A program made the position numbers and the translations under genes. Below the pieces are notes generated by a model. It made no database searches and was not told where the DNA came from. It was given only the letters and a program-made list of their open reading frames with translations. A stretch of DNA of 64,000 nt, taken from contig JAILWY010000014.1 of NCBI GenBank assembly GCA_022113835.1, forward strand, positions 10,169,501 through 10,233,500, written 5' to 3'. The stretch's first letter is position 1. Each line of letters starts with the position of its first letter. Source of the stretch: Atopsyche davidsoni (lineage: Eukaryota > Arthropoda > Insecta > Trichoptera > Hydrobiosidae). Shown here piece by piece: positions 27,101 through 38,860 of this stretch.

Positions 27101-30100
27101 AATATTATGCCGTGAAGTACCCGAGCTAACCAGGGGTTCTACGGAATGTGTGATAGTTGATTAATAAATGTTGAGTACCCGGCGGGTCTGCAGATTTCGT
27201 ATACATTACAGAATATTACGTACCCAAAGAAGTGTACCATTAGTGTGCACAAAACGCTTTGTAAGATTTAAACAAGATTAAAAAAAATATTAGTTTCATT
27301 GTCTAGTTTTTGTGGTAAGATTAAGATATTGTGTTAGAACGTGTTTTTGCGCTCACTCGGTTGTGTGTAAATCGGTATATGCATCGAACTCAAAACCTTT
27401 TGATAAAGTTTAAAATAAATAAAACCGTTGTCACTCTAATCTAAAGAGATATTTGTTACCTTATTAATGTATTTTCATGTTGGTTGCTTATTTTAATAGA
27501 TTTATACAACTGCCACCTCTTGTCTTCTAAGATAGTATCATGCTCATAAGATGACTATGATAAACACCAAAACAATTCGAGGCAATTTTATGCATGACCA
27601 AGAAGCAGACTGCAAAATAAGAGAATCGATTATTTTTTTTCTAGAATGGTTCCACCTCTCGTACGTTTCTTTCACAGTAATAAAAAAAAGTTATTTCACT
27701 GTCACAAACAAATAAAAAGGGCGATGACCCGGCGCGTTTTTTTAAATACAGGTCACTGTGTCAGAATGATAATAGAAAAGTATCTTTTATAGATAGAATA
27801 TGTCGAATTGTTTAAGCAATTTAATTCGAAAGATATCGTCTACAAGACATTTAAATGTGTTAAAACAAGACAGGATATGGGATTGGTTTTTTTTTGTCCG
27901 CTACCGAGTGATGGGTGTTGGAGTAAATATATTATACAATAGATAACTTTCCATGCTTTATTGATTTATACACCTCATATTTTTCAGAAACTTAACAGGT
28001 ATATTCTCTAAGTAATATTTTTAAAACTTTAAAGATATAACGACATGTTAGACGGTAATTAGTAGCGACACTTTTAAATTATTGTTTATTGTTTATTATT
28101 TATGTGCAATTTAGGAAGCAAATCTATTTTTAAAAATCTGTATGCTTTTTTCTTATATATTTTATAACGTCAGATAAAGCACGCGAGCTTTCAGGGAACC
28201 GTAAGTTTGGTAATAAAAACTTTAACGGTTTCGAGGACCGTTTGGGATTTCTTTTGGACATCCTCTAAAAATACGACTTTTTTTACGCAAGGCGATAAGC
28301 AGCTACATTGTGACCATAATTTATATTTCGGCAACGTTATTATTAATAAATTCCAGTTTGTAACCTACGTTGACCCTTTTTACATAATGGTGTGATAATG
28401 AAAAAAGTTTTTAATTTAAAGTTTGCAATCCCAGATCCATGCACTGAAAACTGTATAACCTAGTTTAGCATCCCTCCAGGTATTCTCGAGGGTCACCAAC
28501 CCCCGTCACGGTCGGCGGTGCGTCTCGGCCTCGTTCGTCCGCCTTAGACCGCAAGCTTTTCTAATAAAAAGGTTGGCCGCTCCCTTAAATCACCTTCTGT
28601 GGCCTTTCTCTTCGTGTAATATTTGAAATAAATCTCAATTCTTCGCAGCTTTTTTGTCTCCTTTCATTTGGACCTTGCGAGCGAAGGGAATTAACGAAGA
28701 GATATTGGAGCCTGGCTCGGCGCTGATGTGTCCGCTAACTGCTTGCGGGCTCGTATCGTGTTGCTGATTTGAATTTCACGGAGCGCTTTGCTCTCTGGTG
28801 CTGAAAAATATTCCACAAAAGTATTATTTTCATTCTTAATTGATATTTGAGAAGACTCACGTATCACGTTTTATTTAACTTGGCGGAAAAAAAAAAAACA
28901 CCTTGTAACACCGTTCCAAAAGAATATGTATTAACTTAAAACTATTTTATATCTTCTTCATGTGCTTCTCTTGAGAGGAGCTTGGTGATAATCTCACTGA
29001 ACAAGTCTGTTCATTGTTTTCAGCACCGCTGGTCTGCGTATTTCTATTGCCCAATAGTATTACTATACAATCCTTTTCTTACAAAGCTTTGACATTTAGA
29101 TCTGATATTTTGTCTGCAGCAGCCCCTCCCCAACTTTACAAGGTACCTTCAGAACACATTTCTTCACAATCATTCAAAGTCCACTACTCTATTACCGACC
29201 CTTTACATAAGCACAGAATGGCAGCCATGCACGAGCAACAGCATTTGCGGCATTATGTCTACATTTATCAATTTAATTCTGTCAACCATTTGGAATAAAA
29301 TCAATACATCCATTAAAGGGCAGTTCAATTTGTAAAGTCGCTTTCAGTGCTGATTATCGCTTCTAGGCTACTGTGCGGTGTATTTTAACAATGAAATCTA
29401 CATTATTTTCGTAAATTTGCGAATAAATTTAATTAATGTCGGTTTGGTATCTACGCCGATTTTTCTGTTAATTGTATTTTCTCGTCATTCCAAGGTTTCA
29501 GTTATTGAATTCCGGTGTTCGCTTCCGGGAGCCATTTCGTTCTTCTCTAAAAATAGCCACTGAATTTGAGGCCGAAACGTCGGAAAGAGGCGGAAATAGA
29601 ACCGAAGAATCGCAAGAAACGCTTTTTTTTTTTTAATGGACTTAATTATTTATATATTTTATGAATTTAATACGACCTGGAAAACGCTAATTAACACATG
29701 TTGATTCCAGTAAGTAGTAGTTAATAGGTGCCCATGGAAATATGTTGAAGTTGAAGATGGGCTGGGGGGACTACCAGCAAACGCTGCGGCTCGTCAGTAA
29801 AATTAATAAAGTAGTGAGGGGACGGATTCATGAAATGGAAACAATAAAACACATGTTTGATCAGGTCCATGAACCAATTGCGTGTACTTTATCCGTAAAC
29901 TTCTCCAAAGTATGTTAAAAAAAACAATAAGATGTAATCACGATAATATGTTTTTTTTTTTATATTACTTCTAAAAAACCGCGGTTAATCTTATTGGTGG
30001 TATTTCTAAATATAAATTGAGTAGCCTTGTTTTTAAAATAAATTTTTGGACATCAAACTTAAAAAAAATTAAAAGTTAATATTCCTGCATAGTAATTTAA

Positions 30101-33100
30101 CGCATAAGTATTAGGTTAGTAAACCTATTTTTGGATGCATCGAGACAAACGCTTGTGTATTGCGAAGTGACTCATTTCCAAAAATAAAACAGTTTCGGGA
30201 TACCAGGAGATATCAGGTTAATGTCGTTGTAAACCTCAAGAGCTCAACCGAAGATTGTGATGCTTATTCATATCAACATAACATCTTAAAAAATATTCGA
30301 TTTATATTTAAACATTGCCAGTGATCAGTATGAGGTCCTATGTTTTTAATTAAAAATATGGGATGTTAAAAAAAGAGAAAGCCATTATTTTTTTAAAATA
30401 AATAACAAGATTTAAGAATGCAACCCGCTGGCAGATGTTTGCGATTCATATGGTTCCAGGAATACAGTTGTACCGATATAGATAACTAGTCTTTTCTTAA
30501 TCCACGAAATAGGTTACGTAGTGTAGTTTTCTCTTCAACTTTGCCTAAAAATATATTCTTTCTAAATAAACTAAAGTGACTCAAATAAAAAGTTTTCTAT
30601 AACAAAAGTTATGGTTATTAACGTGTATATCATATCTAGTGTTTTAATTAATTGTATTTTCTTGCTAATTGCAAATAGGTTGCTTGTTGTGTTACTGCAT
30701 GTGTAGCCGGCTTTACGTTTCCCAAAAATCATGTGTAAAAAAGTTACGTATTTTTTGCTTGCATTTTTAAAAAGTTGACGATTTTTTGGAGCATGAAAAT
30801 TTAATGACCAAATATTAAATAATTTTTTTTCTCCATACTCTTTATGTACAAGAAATATTTACTGTTGTGATATTTTTAAGGCCATTGCGTGCCAGTATTT
30901 TGTAACATATTTCAAAACCAACTACTGAAATATATACTAACAATATGATAAACTTAAAATAGACTCATTTATGCTAAACAGCCCCCAGAGATACTGGTTT
31001 TATGAATTAATTTTTGGAATCATTATTACAATATTGTCGTAGCTCATGATTATGATCATTAGGTTATTTCTTCTGCAAGGTCGTCTTTCTATGGCGTTTT
31101 GTATTTTTTGCGATAATACATTTAACCTTGTTATTCAGTTTTTTCATTAGTACAGATGACAAATTCATAAAATGAAAACTTAAACGCCACGCAAAATATG
31201 TACTCATGTTTTATTGAATTTCACGCTTTTGAAGAGATCAGGTTTCTAGAAGCCCTGAAACCTGATTTGCGATTTTATGTTTTTGGAATAATATATCTAT
31301 CGATCGTTGATTTGGACAATTCGAACTGTTATCCACCATTTTTAAAAATATATATTAACGAGTTTGTCATTACCATTTTCCTACCGTCTTCATCTAGTAT
31401 TATCTAGTAGTCGTTACTGGACTATTGGCCAAGGATTGGGTTATATATGTACCAATAGATCCACTTTGACTAACGTTAGATAAACTTAATTTTTGTTTTT
31501 ATTGTGACTTATCTATAGTTGTGATACTTAATGTTGGCAAGGAGCTGATTATTTATTACTTAATGCTTCTTTCAAAAATTCGTCAAAGGTTCTTAAAACT
31601 GAAAATTCTCATATCGGGATCAACAGGGGTCTAGGACAGGGAACGACTGCGACGTCATGAAAACAAATGTCTTGACGCGCACTGTCGTAGAGATTGATCA
31701 AGAATTGCACTCCATATCTAGAAGGGGAGCTTAAATTCAATATTAAAAAAATATAATGTCATTAGAATTTGTTTTCAAACATCCTAAATCAGGTCAAACA
31801 CAGCCTTCAGTCGAGGGTTTTTTTTTTTTGACAACAGGTGATTCTACGATTTCACCTTATGCAGCGTCTGCGATGTCTCAGATTTACAATATAATAGGTT
31901 GTATTATGCAATAAGCATTTTTCAAATAAAATTTGGTTCCCTGTAGCTCTTTATCATTGTAAATCAAACGAATTTGCGTGTATCGTAATTATTAATTTCT
32001 TAGGTCGTGATACAAGGTGTTACATTAAAAGAACACCGTGAAAGATAGTTTGGTATTTCCATTTTTACTGCTTTAATCGCATTTTTTCTAACTTATAATT
32101 TTCCCATGCTAAATTCTTATCAATGTTTTTTCAATAAACACTTATCCGCATACATAATTATTTGATAAAGCAGGTCTAGGTTATTTGATGACGTCAAATA
32201 CTACTATTTGTTCTGTGATTTTACAGTCTTCACGCACGCCTGGGCCGCTGTAAAACAATAAAATATTAACCTGACTGACGAGACAAAAGGCATACTTTAC
32301 TGAACAGCGCTGCTGGGGAGACTGCCTCTTATGATTCCTTGAGTACATATGTGTATGTACATAAAAAATAAAGCTGACTATGACTAAACTAAAGGCATAC
32401 TTTGCTCAGACCTGCTTTACCGAACAGCGCTGCTGGGACGACTGCCTTGTATGATTCCATGAGTATATGTACATAAAACTTGTAAACGTTTCTTAAACTG
32501 ATGGCTTGTAAAGCGTTAACTGTAAATCAAAGTTATTATCTCAAATTACGCGTTTAAACATGGTTTGTATCTTATCACGGGGAAGGGGGGGGGCTCCATG
32601 GCGTTTGCTCAGGCCGTGATAAGGTTTGAGGTAGTCGACAACTTGTTATCAACCACGGAGCTTCACACTCGAGGAGAGGGGGGTTCAATATTACAAGGGA
32701 ACACTTTATAAAACATCTTTCTTATTTGTTAATTAATGGTGAACAGACATTGATTAAATTAATAAAAACGGATAAGCGAGAATTCATTGCATAAGTAAAT
32801 ATCAAGGTATCAAAAAATATGACAAACGTAAAAACCCATCGCACGCTTTTAAATATTTTTGAATTGATTTTTAACTGGTTTCTTATGTGAATAGAGTTCA
32901 TTTGCTGGTGTGTGATTGTTTTTAAGGAAAAGGTGGTTAGTCATGAGCTCCCCTGCCTCCGGAAATTAAATCCCTAGCCGGCCGTGTGTACACGAGAGTG
33001 CAATATTCTCGCCGGCGCGCGGCCCGTCGAGCCTGCGCTGAGTAAATAATGAAAGCGAATTCTATAGTACAACCAGGCTTTATTCGCCTCAGCTGAAAAA

Positions 33101-36100
33101 TATAAAATGATAATGCGAGATCTTCATTGAGGCAATGTGAATTTTTTATAATTATTAAATTAGTTAGATTAATTGGTTAGTGTCGTTTTCCGATATGATT
33201 TTGATCTCGCTTTATGTTATGGAGCTCATTTTTTTTAATTCCACTCGAAGATAAATTAGAATTGATATTAAATGTGAATCATGCGTTTTTTAACGTTGCT
33301 GAAAGAATATGAACAGTTTTTTTTTTCTAAATATGTTACCTGATTATAATTATGCTTAATCTAATTTGAAGTTTCCTTAACGATAATAATAATAAAAGCT
33401 AAAGGAGATATAACGTTTCATACGCAAAAAAATGTAGTCATAGCTTAATGTTCCTCGGTCTCTCTATTCTGATAAAATCATGACTTTTGGAACACCGCGT
33501 GTGTAATATTTACGTGACATTGTTTATAATGAATAATTGAGTGTTTCCTGAGACACGCGCGACTGTATGCTTCAGATAACACCATTTTAAATAACGACTA
33601 AATCCGGGAGATCCAGGAGCTTTCCATTGTCTTCCACCGCATTACTGCCTGCTTTGAGTTATTATCGCAAGTGTTTAGCGAAAAAAAATATGTTCGCTGC
33701 AAGTTTCTAATACTATTGCAATAAAAATTCTCGGATGTTGTTCTTTGGCAGCTTGACAAAGAACGCTCGGGAGGATCTTCGCTAGTAGTGGTGCTGTGGA
33801 GTCGAGCAGCCTACTTGTAATTAAATGCTAATTCTCGTCTCAAAAAGTCTCATTTGATATTGATTAATTATTATATTTATTAAACATCGTATCCTTGTAA
33901 TGTATTCACTTAAAAATGAACTACCAATTTAAAGATAAAGCATATATTTAAAATATTCGCCTTGGACTGTATCGTAGGTACTCCTCAATGTCTTGGGTGT
34001 GGCAAATTTCATGCGCTTATTGCACGGTGCCATCGGTACAGGTCAAAATACTCAAATAAGATAACAAAGGCTTCATTTTATAGAAATAAACTATAATATT
34101 TTTTTCAATAGTTAGAAAAGTAAGATTCTTATCATCAAATTATTAAACCTCAATTCCGTAATTATACATAATTTTAAATATTACGTTTTTCATTAATTTG
34201 TCTTGAAAATCAGCAAGCTTTAATTTTTTTTTATGATTGTGTATCTATTGCCCACAAGTACTCGTAGATTTTAAAATAAATTGTATTAATATGTTTATGT
34301 GTAATAAAGCTTGCAAACGATACGTTTCTCGAGGAACTTCCCAGTTTTGCTGAAGACCGATCCGGGCGTGCTGTGGCATAATTCAGATTCCACTTCGGGA
34401 GCTCACTCCAGGAATGCCTGAAATCTTGTGCGACGTGGCGTTACGGGTACAAATAAAATTTGTTAATTACACGCCTAGTGCGCTCGCTAGCTGTGGCATC
34501 CAATCGACCGTGTGCGTTTGGCAGGACACGGAGCCAGGCCCACCTTGTGGCTCGGCTGCCACCTGCCATCGGCCACGCTCGCTTCGAATCCCCCCAATGA
34601 TGCAGAACTGCGGACCCATTCACCGGGAACGCCACTCCATTCAGCGCTGAACATCTTTATGGCTGTCCGAAAATACACACGGCTTCGGCCACCGCCCAAA
34701 CGCAACCGCACTTACGACCTTTTGCTTATATGCACTCAATACAATTATCTTATAAATTACTGGAAATGTAGCCCGTCACAGAATGACGAATTCGATGAAC
34801 GAAGCAATAGTGTTTGAACATATGTTTGGCTGAATACTCGAATATCTGGGTACTCGAATTTTAAGAAGACGCTGCTCACGTTTTCCTTTCGATTCATTGC
34901 TTGACATTTGTGTCACATTTCGTGTCACAAACAACGCATCACTTTCACTGCACCGTTCTTTATTTGATGCAGTCTTTATCACGTTCAATTGTGCAATTCT
35001 TTTTGAATTACGTCTGCTGTGCGTAGACGGTGTTATTTTTTTAGGAGGCATTTTGAGTTATTAATGATGTGATTAATAATTTCTAATGCAATTCGATGAA
35101 AAAATAAAGATGGTACTTGTGTCAAACTGACATAAACTGGAAATTTCTAAGAAGCATCAAAATTTGTTTTTTTTTGTAAAAGTTCTAAATTTGAAATTCT
35201 CGCGGTGAACAACAGAATCATATAATTCGTACATATTGAAACTCGCTAAAGCATATTTTTTAGTTTTTCAATTAGTTTATGAATGAAATTATTATCCTAT
35301 CGTCTTGAAATTCGGCACATAACTGCAGAAAAACTTACTGAACTTACGTGCAAAAAATCAGCGTTGTATCCTTTAAGATATTCTATAGAGAACCAAAAAA
35401 TGATACATACACACACACACATAATTGATATTATTATAGTGGATATACCAGGTACGTATATGCATTTATGTATGCCGTGCTACCAACCGAAAAATGAAAT
35501 CTTGATCATTTTTTGACCACGAAAAAAATACTGTTGAGACTATGTGCCATCGGTTTTTAAAACGAATTATTGATATTGATCAGCGGCATGCAGTCCACAC
35601 AAGCGCAATCCAAATATTTTGCAAATGTATGCTAATTTATTGCACGCCACTGCTGATTAATAATAGTTTATGGATTTACGGCTATTAAAATTGTATTTTT
35701 ATATTCGTAAATACCCATTCACCTGTACCTGTAGGCATGAGGTATTGCTGTATGCGTGTATGTCAAGGTATTCAACGAAGACGTCATATTTAATATTAAT
35801 GTAATTTTTATTTATAGCTTATATAAAAATGCATATTGTCAGTTCAATACTTTCTATTGTTAAAAAATGCAGAGCTATGGCTCGCCCTCGAAATCAACGG
35901 AAAATATCAGATACCAGATAAAATTATCTGTCGTAGTTAATAAAATGTATTTCTTAATTTATTATATCGTTAAGAATTAAAGCCTTACCAGTATTAAGCT
36001 CGTGTGAAATCACTCCGTATATTTTCCCTAATTTTAATTAATGGCTATAATCGAATATAATAAACCAAAGGCTACCGGATTTCACGTTTAACCCTTTTAC

Positions 36101-38811
36101 TTATAAGTAAAATGTATTTTTTCTGATGAGATATACTCATATGTTTTACGAAACGGTTTTTATATAACCTGAATTAATGCCACAGAAGAACACAGCCTTT
36201 GGCGGTAGCGTGCCAGTATTGAGTCCACAGATTAAATATGATGAATGATGGAATGTTGGAGTCTCCATCAACAATCGAATTAAGCATTTATTCATGCTAA
36301 TTATTCACTGAGATTAATGCTTTCACATCTCATTCCTGCTTATGAAATTCACCTATTCATCATGAAAATTCGTTTCATTAATCGAGCTACGTACATGTCC
36401 AAATGATTCAGCGAATGCTGTATAAAATTATGATTATATATAAAAATCATTTTTTGAATTAATCTTTATTTTTTGTATTCACGTACGTGTTTATCTTTTG
36501 ATTATCATCAATCTTTTTTCTCATTTTTTAAACATTACATTCTGAGGTACTTTATTAAAACACCGAATAAAGCTAAGCATGCACCATTAACTAGCGTGGC
36601 TCATTAGTTTATGAAATTAAATTAAAATTATTTTAAGGCCCTACAAAGCTTTTATGATATTTATTTTATCTCGTGATAATTATTCAACAATTGAATTATA
36701 ATTTGGCCCCAGACAGGACATGACAAAATGATGCATTTTTTCACTAAATATATATTTTGCTAGCAGTAAAACATACCACTTGGTTTGTACGTTTTATTTA
36801 TTATTAATTTTTTTCGTAGCTATATTTTTCATTTTGAAAATAATGTGTCAACTTCTTATCAACACTGTATCAATAGATAAACGATATTCATCAGATAATA
36901 TGTTTCGCACTGTCCAGATTTTACGTAGGTTTTTTTAATTGCAGTCATCTCCTGGTCTATGTTCAGCTTTACACTATGCCCCATTTACACCCGACATATC
37001 ATTTTCGATTCTTGGCTCGCTCCTGAAGTAGTTTGCACTGTGAAGCTTCAGTGAAAAGGAATTTCACGCGATCATTCAGTGCACCCAACAGTAAACAGTG
37101 ACCGATATATCGGATATCTTCCTCCAATCTTAATTACAGCTTATCGATCCCATTGCAGACATTACTCACTTTCTATTTACTTTTAGGTATGGTTGAGGAC
37201 GTAAACGCGACTAAGTATCCTGTAAATACGCATACTAGTGACCAACGTAAGGTTGCAGACCTTTTTAAGTCTATTTACTTCATTCGAACAATAATACAAG
37301 TTTCAAAATACCGTGAACATTATAAATTAAAGTCTCTTGGTATAAGGTAGTAAAAATAAAATTATTTATTTAAAAATGCGATCTCCGCAGCCATTTGTAA
37401 ACCATCCTGTATATTATGAAATTTGTTATGACACTTTGTTTGTCTAACAGTAATTAATCAAGCCTTCAAAGTTCGTCATTGGACTTAAGCTTCCTATTTT
37501 GCGTCGGGTTGACAGATATTTTGTGCGTAACAAATTGAAATATCTTAAGTGAATATTTGCGGGCAACCATCCACTTAACGATTATAAATTATCAAAACTT
37601 TTACCCATCATTCCAGATTTATAAGATTATTACTTAACGAGCGGCCGTTCCTCCTATTGTGATTATAAACTCTTTCATTGACCCATCGGCAAATCATGCT
37701 TTACACGTAGGAATTTTATTTATATAACTTGACAAATACAGGGTGATTCTAACAAGTTCTCAATTTATATGATTTATTATAATCATTAGTTTTAGAGTTT
37801 TATTTCGTATATAATTATGAAATTGTAATGTTGCCCAATGCTTTATCAAGCATTGGGCATCGTAACTAGTAAATTTGAGAATAATAATTTGTGACTGATT
37901 GCTTATTGCGCTGTATTTATGTATTATACTTACACTATTCAGTACAAAATGTTTTCATTTACTATAAATATACCTTTGTGTATAATATCATAGCATTCAA
38001 ATTTATAAATCCTAATATTAAAAATATATCTAATTCCTTTGTCTGTACCAAAACATTGAAGGTTTTCAGTGTTATCAAGAAATTTTATTTAAATTTGCTA
38101 CTTTTCAGCTTAAGGATGTTATTTGGTAAATGTGGTGTTAATAATGAATTTTTTAATAAAAAAATTATATGCTTTTTGCAAAAGTGTGGAAAATCGTTGT
38201 GTGTGTTACCTTACAAGAAGCATATTGTATTGTACGCAGCATAAATATAATTATCGAATGGATTCATATTATTTTTTGCTAGTTCGGGTTTATCAGACAT
38301 TGCCAAAAACTCCAGGCTGTGGGACGACTCGCTTCTGCCCATATACGTGGTATTAAAAATTAGATAAAGCTCATAATATGTTTTTATACGCACTGTCCAT
38401 ATTGCGTCTTAGTCTTCATAATGATATCATCTCACATTATAACATTGTGCCTAGTCATCTGCAGTGCTCTATTTCAGAAAATAAATAAGAAATACCATAT
38501 TATATCATCAAAGGACCTACTGCATTATGTCCCCGGCCGAGGGGAAGATAAGACTATTTAAATAAATGTCGTAATTGTTTTTGATTTTCAATGTAAATTT
38601 TGTTGTCATAAAAAAGTAGTTTGTTGCCCTTTCGGACAAATAAATATGGCTGCCGCCTCTTTATAATATTACAATCATTTCCTCGCATTTAAGTACACAT
38701 GCACTCGCTCGGGACACTTAATTAAAAATAAGCGCATTATTATGGAAACACTGCGGCTGAAGAGACGACATTGTCTCTGAAGGGTTCTTTACTAAGCGGC
38801 CGTACAGTGGC

Positions 38812-38860
<49 letters not shown>

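Noticed and set aside
37891..38244. 117-codon open frame on +
   Set aside because: AT-rich, aromatic/Ile/Tyr-rich translation without domains, in plain intron; expected by chance.
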